A program made the position numbers and the translations under genes. 64,000 bases of DNA from contig JACKHF010000001.1 in assembly GCA_020639155.1 (NCBI GenBank), forward strand, positions 1,488,001 to 1,552,000. Direction: 5' to 3'. Source of the DNA: Phycisphaeraceae bacterium (GTDB lineage: Bacteria; Planctomycetota; Phycisphaerae; Phycisphaerales; UBA1924). Positions 19,245 through 31,408 of the stretch are shown here, in pieces. The notes under the pieces are model-generated. The model saw only the letters and a list, made by a program, of their open reading frames with translations, did no database searches and was not told where the DNA came from. The first letter of the stretch is position 1; each line of letters starts with the position of its first letter.

Positions 19245-20612
19245 TTACGGACAACCGGTTGCGAACGCGTTGCCGAAACAGATGTAATCGAAGACATTCA
19301 GCGACCCGCTGCCATCGCAGTCGGCGTACGGCTCGTTCATCGCATAGGCGTTGCCGAAGCAGATGTAATCAAAGACGTTCAGTGTGCCGTTCGTATCACA
19401 ATCCGCATAGCACGCGCACGATCGCGTTGCAACAAACACGCCGGATCCCCACTCGATCTGGTTGTTGTCGGGCGGTGTCAAGCCGCAATGGAACGCGATG
19501 TCGCCATTGTCATTGATGGACACATTGCCGCCGAACACGGGGTTGGAATCATGCTGATCGATGCGCGCGGTGCCCAGATCGGTTTCGACCAGATCATGCT
19601 CGCGTGCAACAACCTCAAGTGTTGTGCCATCACCTACCCAGACAGCACGAAGCCCCGTGCCATCCTTTGCGCGGAACGCGACCTCGCCAATGTTGTTCAT
19701 CACGGGATGGAAGAACTCGATGTCCGAGATGTCCGGATCGTTTGTTGATGCGATGATGGTGTCCGTTGTTCCATCGGTCAGCACAACAGCACGGCCACCC
19801 GCTGCAAGATTCGCAATGAACGCAACGTGCCCTACGTCGTTCACAGCGACAGTGTTATCAAACGATGTATAATCAGACCCCGGATTCGAGTCCGTGTCTT
19901 CAGCGATCAGCACGCTCGATCCATCCTCATTGAAGATGAGGACCTGATCTGGCTGACTGTTGCCTGTTTGTCCCGCAGCACCGAGGCGTACCTTTGCAGC
20001 AATCTGCCGATTCTCGTTCATCGCGGGTGTAAAGAGAAATGAGTACGGGCTTGCAGGGTTGACACCAGCCTCAACCGCGTGTTGCGCCTGCGAGCCATTG
20101 TCCGATGTGATGTACGCGTTGCCGATCGATGCGATGCTCGCGCGGAATCCGACTCTGCCGAGATCATCAAGTCGGACGGAGGAGAAGCTTGTCGCTCCGA
20201 ACGGCGCACCGGGGAGCACGAGTGTGGATGCAACACTTGTCGGGCCGTCCACACCAATGACACCCGTCGGCGATGCAAACGACTGTGGGAACGCGATGAA
20301 ACCCGAGTTGTTCAAAGAAACATCGCTCAGTGATGCGCCATCCGGCGAGGTGTAGACAATCTGCCCTGCCCCATCTCCGCCGTACCAGACCATCTTCGCG
20401 TCTGTGCCAGCAATCGTCGAGATATAGATGGCAACATCGCCAGCGTCGTTGATCGAAGGCGTGTTGTTTGTGAAGAACGCAGCATCTGGAAGATTGAATG
20501 CGCCGGTAAAGTTTGCCCGGCACTGCAGTTGGATATCGCACACGGATTGCGCCTGCACGAGCGAAGTAAGCGCCATCACTGTCGGGAGAAATACTTTTCC
20601 GTACAAACTCAT
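19245..20612 (-). CDS. Secreted NxxGxxAF-repeat protein with dockerin-like C-terminus
   Basis: A 455-residue protein with a signal peptide (cleavage near V-Q-A-Q). The body holds about seven repeats of the pattern N-x-x-G-x-x-A-F (S-I-N-D-A-G-D-V-A, S-L-N-N-S-G-F-I-A-F, V-M-N-N-I-G-E-V-A-F, S-I-N-D-N-G-D-I-A-F and similar), which should build a beta-propeller-like fold. The last 60 residues are a paired dockerin-like module with Cys-framed D-C-D-x-x-G-x-L-N-V-F-D-Y-I-C-F-G-N repeats. GGAG precedes the ATG by eight bases. It begins 12 bases after the sialidase-like gene, so the two form an operon. Ligand unknown. Confidence 0.85.
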   Translation of the reverse strand: MSLYGKVFLPTVMALTSLVQAQSVCDIQLQCRANFTGAFNLPDAAFFTNNTPSINDAGDVAIYISTIAGTDAKMVWYGGDGAGQIVYTSPDGASLSDVSLNNSGFIAFPQSFASPTGVIGVDGPTSVASTLVLPGAPFGATSFSSVRLDDLGRVGFRASIASIGNAYITSDNGSQAQHAVEAGVNPASPYSFLFTPAMNENRQIAAKVRLGAAGQTGNSQPDQVLIFNEDGSSVLIAEDTDSNPGSDYTSFDNTVAVNDVGHVAFIANLAAGGRAVVLTDGTTDTIIASTNDPDISDIEFFHPVMNNIGEVAFRAKDGTGLRAVWVGDGTTLEVVAREHDLVETDLGTARIDQHDSNPVFGGNVSINDNGDIAFHCGLTPPDNNQIEWGSGVFVATRSCACYADCDTNGTLNVFDYICFGNAYAMNEPYADCDGSGSLNVFDYICFGNAFATGCP

Positions 20613-20624
20613 CAGTCTTGCTCC

Positions 20625-22319
20625 TTACGGGCAGCCCGCTGCATACGCGTTGCCGAAGCAGATGTAATCAAACACATTCAGGGATCCATTGCCATCGCAA
20701 TCCGCGTACGGATCATTTGTTGCATACGCATTTCCGAAGCAGATGTAATCAAAGATATTTAGGAAACCATTGCTGTCGCAGTCTGCGTAGCAATCCTCGC
20801 ACTCGTCGGGCTTTCCATTGCCGTTCACATCCTGCGAGTATCCAGCAGCGATGTCGCATGAGTCGGGAATGCCATTCGCGTTACAGTCATCCGCAGTGCC
20901 GGTTGCGAGATCGATCGCATCACCAACGCCGTTACCGTTGCAGTCCCAATCGCCGATGCGGGAAAAGTACACGTCCTGCTCACCGTTAAATGTTGCTGCC
21001 CACGCAAGGCTTGCCCCAACCAGATCCGAGCGGAGATGGTAATAGTCGCCGAGCTTCTGCTGCTGAGGCCAGCCGAGGTGCGAATCGAAGATATCGGAAA
21101 TCGGCTGTTCTGGTGCGAATGTCTGCCCGCCATCATTGCTGAACGTGTAATAGAGACGGGAAAGATTGGAAGCAGCGTTGTCACGTGTGTCATTCCAGAC
21201 GACATCGATGCGACCGTTTGGTGCGACGTCAAATGTGCCAAACCATTGATATGACTCAGGCCCTGTCCCGACAGGATCGGTATGCACGCGAACAGGTGGG
21301 TCCCATGTGCTTCCATCGTCGGTTGATCGGCAGAAGTACACCTCAGCCGGGTCGCTTGCTGTGTTGAGTGTTGCAAGCATGTACAGGTTGCCGTCGTGCG
21401 CGCCGCCGGTCGTATCAATAGCCATGCTAGTCTGCCCCATCAGACCGCCGGGATTGGGTTGCCCGCTCGTTGTAACGCTGCCAACGAACGGCACTGGTGT
21501 GAGATGGGTGAATGTTGGTGTCGTGCCCATGTCCCAAGCGTCGGATGACTTCGTGACATAAAACGCGCCGCCCGTTGTGCCGCACATGTAGAGGTCGCCG
21601 TTCTGCTTCGTTGCCAGCGTGCCCCAGCGAAACCTTGGTGTCGGGAACGCGTATGGTCCATCCCATGTTGTTCCACCGTTAAAGCTGCGCGCAAACTGGG
21701 ATGCGCCCCACGGGTTTGCTGCAGTCGACCAGTATGTGTAGGCGTTGCCGAGTCCGGGTGAAGTTGGCTGACGATCCACCATCATCCAGGCTTTGTCGCC
21801 ACCAAACGCTTCGTTTGGGTTCGACCATGTCTCGCCTCCATCACTGCTGGTGAATGTCTGGCATAGAAAGTTCGGCCCGCCCAAGCTGTAATACACAAAG
21901 TTCCCGTTAATATCTGCATCGAGCACAGGATCGGATCTGAAGTTGCCGTTGTCAATGGTGCTGGCGTGCCACGTGCGCCCACCGTCGTTCGTCCACGCAA
22001 CTCCAGCCTCTCTGAAGTTGGATGCGATAGTGTCGAACTGACGCCAACCAATGATCATGCGGTTCGGCGCGGTCGGATCGATCGCGATCGATGGCTCGTT
22101 TGCAGCGTCGCCAACAATGTTCATGCCGTTTGCATCAATGCTGACCTGAAACAACCCGCCGGTGCCATCGATAATGAGTCCGGGCACATTGGGAACCGAT
22201 CGAGCTTGAACTCCGGGCTCAACTGGTTGCATCGGTGCCTGTTCGAGCACCTGCGCGATGACTGGTTGTGCTGTAGAGACAACGGCTGACGCAACGAGTA
22301 CAAAGGTAAATGATCGCAT
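20625..22319 (-). CDS. Secreted sialidase-like (BNR repeat) protein with dockerin-like C-terminus
   Basis: A 564-residue exported protein. Residues about 70-450 have at least five Asp-box motifs (T-N-D-G-G-R-T-W, S-S-D-G-G-E-T-W, S-T-D-D-G-S-T-W, S-N-D-G-G-Q-T-F and one S-F-N-G-G-T-T-W), the mark of sialidase/BNR six-bladed propellers. I cannot confirm the arginine triad of true sialidases, so it may bind rather than cleave. Asp/Asn-rich calcium loops (D-W-D-C-N-G-N-G, N-G-N-G-K-P-D-E-C) follow. Two dockerin-like repeats end the protein. It is the first gene of a two-gene operon with the NxxGxxAF protein. Confidence 0.85.
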   Translation of the reverse strand: MRSFTFVLVASAVVSTAQPVIAQVLEQAPMQPVEPGVQARSVPNVPGLIIDGTGGLFQVSIDANGMNIVGDAANEPSIAIDPTAPNRMIIGWRQFDTIASNFREAGVAWTNDGGRTWHASTIDNGNFRSDPVLDADINGNFVYYSLGGPNFLCQTFTSSDGGETWSNPNEAFGGDKAWMMVDRQPTSPGLGNAYTYWSTAANPWGASQFARSFNGGTTWDGPYAFPTPRFRWGTLATKQNGDLYMCGTTGGAFYVTKSSDAWDMGTTPTFTHLTPVPFVGSVTTSGQPNPGGLMGQTSMAIDTTGGAHDGNLYMLATLNTASDPAEVYFCRSTDDGSTWDPPVRVHTDPVGTGPESYQWFGTFDVAPNGRIDVVWNDTRDNAASNLSRLYYTFSNDGGQTFAPEQPISDIFDSHLGWPQQQKLGDYYHLRSDLVGASLAWAATFNGEQDVYFSRIGDWDCNGNGVGDAIDLATGTADDCNANGIPDSCDIAAGYSQDVNGNGKPDECEDCYADCDSNGFLNIFDYICFGNAYATNDPYADCDGNGSLNVFDYICFGNAYAAGCP

Positions 22320-22411
22320 GGGTGTCCTTTTTTAGTTCGCATGTGGGAGGTTGCGCAACCGGGTTGATTGTACATGAACAGTCTGTGCAGGCCGAGGAGA
22401 ATCAGAGAAAC

Positions 22412-23449
22412 ATGACGGACATACTGTTCCCCGATGATGGAGCCAAGCCAATATCGGGCCTTTCACGAGACGGTCCTCGTATGAGTGAGTGCGCGTCAGC
22501 AACTACGCCGCCGGAGCTGCACGAGTATGTCCCGCCCTGGACGCCAGGCGACAACGAGGTGCATCGTGCGTCGAACGTCATGCGACCTGTATCAAGCATG
22601 GGCCAGCAATCGGCCATAATCCTCTGTGCGTGCTTTGCGATGCTCGGAATTGTGTGGTTGATGGGAACATTAGCAGCGACTTCGCTCGGCGTGCCCGTGC
22701 GGTATGTGTACTACTTCTGGGCAATGTTCGGTCTTGCTGTGCTCGTCGTGCTAGTTCAAGTCGGCACACGCGCGTACATGAAAGCAGTGAAGTTCAAGCG
22801 TCAGAAACTCAATGCTGCTGAGACATGGCGCGTTGCGATCATTGGTAGATCGGCGTATCAGGAAGATTTCGGCGTTGTGCCGACAGAGAACTTTGAGCCC
22901 ATCGTTGTTCCTGCACGCGTTGGCCACAGATCAAAGAAGCAGTTTGTGGCGGTTGCTGCGATTACTGAAATGGTGTGCTTTCTGTCTGTGTTGTACTTCC
23001 TTCCGATACGCACAGTGTTGACCGTCGCGTCGAACTTTTATCTTCTGATGATTCTTGGCGTTGGTGTTTCGAGTGTTGTGACAGGGTTCCTCTATCCCGT
23101 GTACTACCGTGTTTTGCCCGGTTCGATCGATATTGTGCGATACCCGTTTCTCGGCATGGGAAAACCAGCAGTTGAACGCTTTGATCTACACGCGTGCCGA
23201 GTGACTGTGCTCGCACAACGGAAGATCGTCCTGATCGACGATCCAGCAGTCCCCCCAAAGCCGATCGAACAGGATTCACTCGCGAGAAGTGTGGTAGCAC
23301 ACATGAATATGCAGTACACCTTCCATGCGGCAGCGGAAATCAACGTTGCGCTCAATCGTGATTCGATGCAACTGGTCCGCATGATTGCTGCTGCAGCGAT
23401 CTCTCCGTACCCGACACCCGAACTGCCGGACGACGAACTGGTCGGCTGA
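22412..23449 (+). CDS. Polytopic membrane protein of unknown function
   Basis: A 345-residue protein with a cytoplasmic-looking N-terminal 65 residues and four predicted membrane helices in two pairs: about residues 68-90 and 100-120, then 185-205 and 220-240. A soluble C-terminal domain contains short beta strands. I do not recognise the family. The start used here has GAGGAGA upstream and lies outside the divergent gene; a longer frame would overlap the sialidase-like gene. It is followed by bioY 27 bases later, so the two may share a transcript. Confidence 0.7.
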   Translation: MTDILFPDDGAKPISGLSRDGPRMSECASATTPPELHEYVPPWTPGDNEVHRASNVMRPVSSMGQQSAIILCACFAMLGIVWLMGTLAATSLGVPVRYVYYFWAMFGLAVLVVLVQVGTRAYMKAVKFKRQKLNAAETWRVAIIGRSAYQEDFGVVPTENFEPIVVPARVGHRSKKQFVAVAAITEMVCFLSVLYFLPIRTVLTVASNFYLLMILGVGVSSVVTGFLYPVYYRVLPGSIDIVRYPFLGMGKPAVERFDLHACRVTVLAQRKIVLIDDPAVPPKPIEQDSLARSVVAHMNMQYTFHAAAEINVALNRDSMQLVRMIAAAAISPYPTPELPDDELVG

Positions 23450-23476
23450 TATCTTGACCCTGATCTATACTTGGCA

Positions 23477-24052
23477 ATGCAGACAACCACACTCGCGCCA
23501 CGATCACCCGCTCTCCCACACATCGTCATCAAGCCCGCGCTTGTTGTCGGGTTCGCACTCCTTACAGCATTGTGCGCACAGATCCAGATCCCGCTCCCCG
23601 GCGGCGTGCCAATGACGCTGCAGACACTTGCTGTTGCGACGTGTGCCCTGTGTATCGGCGGCTCGCTTGGCACCATGAGCATGATGCTCTACGTGATGAT
23701 GGGCGTGGCTGGGTTCGGCGTATTCGCAAATGGATCCGGCGGTGTTGATGTCGTGTTCGATGCGACTGGCGGATACATCCTTGGATTTATTCTTTCGCAG
23801 CCTGTTGCTGGCGCGCTGACAAGGAGATGGCGCGATGCCTCCGGAAGATTGACGTGGAACCGTATGTGCCTGATAGCGCTTGCAGTTCATGCGATCATCT
23901 TCGCGATCGGTGTGCCTTGGTTGAAGATAGCAACAGGCATGCAAGTGACGAGCGCATTGTTTCACGGGTGTGTGATCTTCATTCCCGGGATGGCGATCAA
24001 GATACTGGCGTCGAGCCAGATCGCAAGTGTCACCGGTCAGGCTCGCGAGTAA
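23477..24052 (+). CDS. bioY: BioY biotin transporter S component
   Basis: A 191-residue integral membrane protein with about six hydrophobic segments. The BioY signature region is visible: A-Q-I-Q-I-P-L-P-G-G-V-P-M-T-L-Q-T-L near the first helix, a glycine-rich Y-V-M-M-G-V-A-G-F-G-V-F segment, and G-G-Y-I-L-G-F. BioY binds biotin and works alone or with the EcfT/EcfA energy-coupling module. No bioM/bioN (EcfA/EcfT) partner is nearby, so it must use shared modules or act alone. No biotin-regulatory site was recognised in the 27-base gap upstream. Confidence 0.92.
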   Translation: MQTTTLAPRSPALPHIVIKPALVVGFALLTALCAQIQIPLPGGVPMTLQTLAVATCALCIGGSLGTMSMMLYVMMGVAGFGVFANGSGGVDVVFDATGGYILGFILSQPVAGALTRRWRDASGRLTWNRMCLIALAVHAIIFAIGVPWLKIATGMQVTSALFHGCVIFIPGMAIKILASSQIASVTGQARE

Positions 24053-24062
24053 TCTATATTGC

Positions 24063-24470
24063 ATGTCAAGCATGCAGTTGAGTGAACTTGTCCTGATTGC
24101 GCGCGATGTGCGCGCTTCGTGTGAGTTCTATCGCGATATCGTTGGTTTACAACTTGAGCGCGAGCCCACAGATGACTGGGCGTGGTTTGTTATTGGTAAC
24201 GCGGATCCTCCCCAGCGTTTGGCGCTGTCCAGAGGGCCATTGCTCTTCGAGGAGCACTCGCGTCTTCCCGAGGGGGAGCGCTTTGGACCAGTCCACTTCG
24301 CGTTTCGGGTTGATCGCAGCACACTGGAAACGCGAGTGCAAAGACTCCTTGATTCCAGCGTGAAAGTGTTTGGTCCGCAACGACTCGAATGGATGCGGGC
24401 AACGTCGTATTACTTTTACGATCCGGATCAGAATCAGGTCGAGTTTACAGCCGTTGATCCGCCGGAGTAG
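24063..24470 (+). CDS. VOC (glyoxalase/bleomycin-resistance) superfamily protein
   Basis: A 135-residue protein of the vicinal oxygen chelate fold, with the two beta-alpha-beta-beta-beta modules expected. The N-terminal part reads L-I-A-R-D-V-R-A-S-C-E-F-Y-R-D-I-V-G-L and the C-terminal part Y-Y-F-Y-D-P-D-Q-N-Q-V-E-F, the usual metal-site strand ending in Glu. The exact substrate (methylglyoxal, a dioxygenase substrate or an antibiotic) cannot be told. It starts 10 bases after bioY and ends four bases from the convergent carB. Confidence 0.85.
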   Translation: MSSMQLSELVLIARDVRASCEFYRDIVGLQLEREPTDDWAWFVIGNADPPQRLALSRGPLLFEEHSRLPEGERFGPVHFAFRVDRSTLETRVQRLLDSSVKVFGPQRLEWMRATSYYFYDPDQNQVEFTAVDPPE

Positions 24471-24474
24471 ATAC

Positions 24475-28623
<4,149 letters not shown>

Positions 28624-28843
28624 GGAGGATGTGCCTCGTGCCCAGCCGGGAAGGCTGGTCAGATTGTGCGACACCGCCCGCCACACGCGAAAAACCGGGT
28701 TTGGCCGAGCGGAACTGCGTTGTTTCTCTGAATGATGACTTTAGGCGGGAGGGTGCCGATCGTCGCTGTTGGAACCTGTTTTCCGAACGGTTCGGGCTGT
28801 TTCCCGTACAATCACTAGTAGACAGCGAGGTTCCGGAGCACGC

Positions 28844-28999
28844 ATGGATCAGCCGTCTAAATCCCAGCATGTGATGATGATGGTGGGACTCGGTGCGATC
28901 ATACTGATTGCTCTGTTTGTGGTCGTTCTGCTTGTGGTGGTTCTTGTGAACCCTGAACTGCTGATGATCAAAATGTCTGATCTCAACACCATCGATTGA
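28844..28999 (+). CDS. Small single-span membrane protein
   Basis: A 51-residue protein: MDQPSKSQ, a long hydrophobic segment at about residues 10-36, then a short tail. GGAG is six bases before the ATG, which favours this start over the longer frame beginning at 28769. It lies between carB (divergent) and the alpha/beta hydrolase gene, 36 bases upstream of the latter, possibly co-transcribed. Family not recognised. Confidence 0.6.
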   Translation: MDQPSKSQHVMMMVGLGAIILIALFVVVLLVVVLVNPELLMIKMSDLNTID

Positions 29000-29035
29000 G
29001 TTGAGAAGCGAACGGATTAGTTGCACAGAGGCGCC

Positions 29036-30124
29036 ATGACTGATTGGGAAACAGACAACGCCCTGACTCGACCCCTGGGTGTCATTGTTGCGGGTGTGCT
29101 GCTGGTCTTGTTGATGTATGGCGTATTCGCGTGGGGCTCAGCGCTTTTCGGCGGGAACAAAGTGCCGCCCGTTGCAAAGCAATCAACGAGCCAGAATGCC
29201 CCCCCACAACCCACACCAACGAATGTCGTTACAGAAACGCACGACAATCCGCGTATAAATATCCGCTCGCTCCCGCGCATCAAACCAGAAACACTCCGAA
29301 ACGTTACCTACGCCACTGTCGATGGTCGTGATCTGAAGATCGATATGTATTTACCAGATCGCACGCTCGGCCCGGTGCCGGTCGTGCTGTGGTTCCATGG
29401 CGGCGCGTGGGACATGGGCAACAAGATCGACGGCATGTACCCCGCACGATTCCTGGTACCTCGTGGGATCGCCCTCGTGAGCGTGCAGTACAGGTTCAGC
29501 CGGAACGCGACATTTCCCGCACAGATTCAGGACGCGCGCGCAGCTGTCCAGTTCGTCCGTCACAATGCGAAGAAGTATCATCTGAACGCAACGCGCATTG
29601 GTGCGTGGGGCGCTTCTTCGGGCGGACATCTTGCAGCATTGCTCGCGTACGCGGATGACGATGCATTCCCGGAAACGCCGCACACCATCGCGGGCGACAC
29701 CGATCGATCGGCCAACACGATCTCGACGCGCATCCAGGCGGTGTGCGACTGGTTCGGCCCGACCGATCTAACGCTCGCAATTGAAGCATCAAAGACCAGA
29801 CCGAACGACTGGCGCGTGCGCACGCTGGAGCGTCTGTTCGGAAAACCGATCCATGAGTCCATGGAGATCGCAACACTTGCCAGCCCGATCACACATGTTT
29901 CGTCAGATGATCCTCCGACGCTCATCATGCATGGGCTGAAGGACTCCATTGTCGATCCCGACCAGAGCAGGGAACTCTTTGCAGCACTGCGGGCTGTGAA
30001 CGTCAAGGCTTCGCTGGAGATAAAGCAAAATTCGGGACACTCGTTTGTGATGCCGTGGATCTACGTCAGGGTGGTTCGGTTTTTCCAGCGAGAGTTGGGG
30101 CCGGTCAAAGCGGTGAAGTGGTAG
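29036..30124 (+). CDS. Membrane-anchored alpha/beta hydrolase (esterase/lipase)
   Basis: A 362-residue enzyme with an N-terminal membrane helix (about residues 14-36), a Gln/Pro-rich linker and an alpha/beta-hydrolase domain from about residue 85. The oxyanion motif H-G-G-A-W begins at His121. The nucleophile elbow is G-A-S-S-G-G with Ser194. The acid is in L-K-D-S-I-V-D, and the catalytic His in N-S-G-H-S-F-V. This layout is that of the BD-FAE/hormone-sensitive-lipase-like carboxylesterases, often acting on acetylated or feruloylated sugars. It is probably exported and anchored, with the active domain outside. The substrate cannot be deduced from neighbours. Confidence 0.88.
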   Translation: MTDWETDNALTRPLGVIVAGVLLVLLMYGVFAWGSALFGGNKVPPVAKQSTSQNAPPQPTPTNVVTETHDNPRINIRSLPRIKPETLRNVTYATVDGRDLKIDMYLPDRTLGPVPVVLWFHGGAWDMGNKIDGMYPARFLVPRGIALVSVQYRFSRNATFPAQIQDARAAVQFVRHNAKKYHLNATRIGAWGASSGGHLAALLAYADDDAFPETPHTIAGDTDRSANTISTRIQAVCDWFGPTDLTLAIEASKTRPNDWRVRTLERLFGKPIHESMEIATLASPITHVSSDDPPTLIMHGLKDSIVDPDQSRELFAALRAVNVKASLEIKQNSGHSFVMPWIYVRVVRFFQRELGPVKAVKW

Positions 30125-30202
30125 CGCAGGATCACCATTCCGTCATGTTCTATCTCGTGATCAATGTAGAATGCCTTAGCCAATGCAAGGAGGATCACGC
30201 TG

Positions 30203-30901
30203 ATGACAAAGGTTCTGATACGCCAACTTTTCCTTCTGACTCCCATCGTGCTTCTTGGTGGATGCACGACGACACACAAGTCTGGTGGAACAAACGATGC
30301 CCCTTCACTCACCCCATTAGCAGCGGGCGTTGCGCTCTCCTCCAAGATAACACATGAGTTTTTTCCACTCTCCTTTGTTCGATACATAGAGCTTGCTAGT
30401 GAGACTGAGAGATCTGTCAGGCGTGTTGAGGATCGCACGCACGTCGTTGGTGGTGTCGAGTGCCTTGTGCTTGCAGAGGAGAGCTACGAGGATGGCGAAC
30501 TCGCCGAGATCTCGTACAACTACTTTGCGCAGGACGGACATGGAAACGTGTACTACTTCGGCGAGGACGTGGACAACTACAAGGACGGCGTTGTTGTTGA
30601 CCACGGTGGATCGTGGCTGGTTGGTCGAAACGCATCAGAGCCGACGATCTTTCTTCCCAGCAATCCGCAGGTTGGATATACGTTCAAACCCGAGAACTCG
30701 CCGCCGGATGCTGAGGAATGGGCGGAAGTTCAGAGTGTGCAGCATCACGTCAATACGCCGTTTGCAACATACGACCATGTGCTGGCAATCCGCGAGAGCA
30801 ACAACCCCGACGAATGGCAGGAGACAAAGTACTACGCGCGCGGGATTGGACTTATCGCAGAGAATGATGACCTCTTGCTGACGAAGATCGGGCGCGACTG
30901 A
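30203..30901 (+). CDS. Putative lipoprotein of unknown function
   Basis: A 232-residue protein with a lipoprotein signal (V-L-L-G-G-C, acylated Cys at about residue 24) and a beta-rich periplasmic body. It contains repeated V-Y-Y-F-G-E-D-V and W-L-V-G-R-N segments and a near-terminal Y-Y-A-R-G-I-G-L-I. These features resemble lipoproteins of the DUF-type secreted beta-sandwich class, but no firm family is recognised. AAGGAGG lies nine bases before the ATG. It follows the hydrolase gene by 78 bases in the same direction. Confidence 0.75.
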   Translation: MTKVLIRQLFLLTPIVLLGGCTTTHKSGGTNDAPSLTPLAAGVALSSKITHEFFPLSFVRYIELASETERSVRRVEDRTHVVGGVECLVLAEESYEDGELAEISYNYFAQDGHGNVYYFGEDVDNYKDGVVVDHGGSWLVGRNASEPTIFLPSNPQVGYTFKPENSPPDAEEWAEVQSVQHHVNTPFATYDHVLAIRESNNPDEWQETKYYARGIGLIAENDDLLLTKIGRD

Positions 30902-31408
30902 AGCGGGTGCCAGACGTTTTCGTATTGTGGCACAGGACGCAACAATACACTGGTGACCATGATAATGTGCAGAGAAACTCAGGAGCGTGGGGCGTTCCGC
31001 CCCACGAGACAGTTGCGTTATGTTCGTGGTGGCGCGAGCATCCTGCCCGCGAAAATGACTCTTTTTTGGCTGGCTTGAAGCCCGCGCCACCAGACGATGC
31101 AATCCCCCCACGTTTTCTTTCTCGTCTCCCTGTATAACTCTGTGTCTTCGTGACTCTGTGGTTCAACCTACTCCCATGTTAGACCGATAAGTATCTATTC
31201 TCGCTTGCCTGATCCATCAAAGCGCGAACCCATGCCCCATCCCGCTCGTTTCATTGCTTTGCATCGCTCCAGATGCCGGGAAAATGTGTGTATCGGGCGG
31301 GTGCAGCAGGTGCTACCCAATCATGCACACCTCGATCAAAACCAGCCGAAAAAGGATGTCAGCCTTGTTCGCTGATCGTTCCGGATCGAGCCTCGGAGAA
31401 ACCAGTTC
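30902..31408. other. Gene-free region upstream of glmS containing one palindromic repeat
   Basis: This 507-base stretch holds a copy of the multi-hairpin repeat at 30979-31092; the rest, 31093-31408, is presumably the glmS leader and promoter region. I did not find a coding frame with codon or start support, and I see no glmS-type ribozyme core that I could defend. Confidence 0.6.
30979..31092. repeat. Structured palindromic repeat, copy 1 (upstream of glmS)
   Basis: It begins CAGGAGCGTGGGGCG and contains GTGGGGCG-TTC-CGCCCCAC (8-bp stem, 3-base loop). A two-lobed structure follows, closed by GGTGGCGCG near 31028 and CGCGCCACC at about 31083-31091. It aligns with 33353-33470 in the same orientation. 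Its translations (G-Q-D-A-R-A-T type) are familiar spurious ORFs in planctomycete genomes. Confidence 0.8.

Noticed and set aside
30852..31166. Frame reading G-A-G-F-K-P-A and G-C-S-R-H-H across repeat copy 1
   Set aside because: It translates a palindromic repeat; such G-Q-D-A-R-A-T-like frames are well-known spurious ORFs in planctomycete genomes and there is no start support.
31093..31408. glmS ribozyme or glucosamine riboswitch upstream of glmS
   Set aside because: I could not find the conserved core pairing; a covariance search would be needed, and planctomycete glmS leaders are not expected to carry it.
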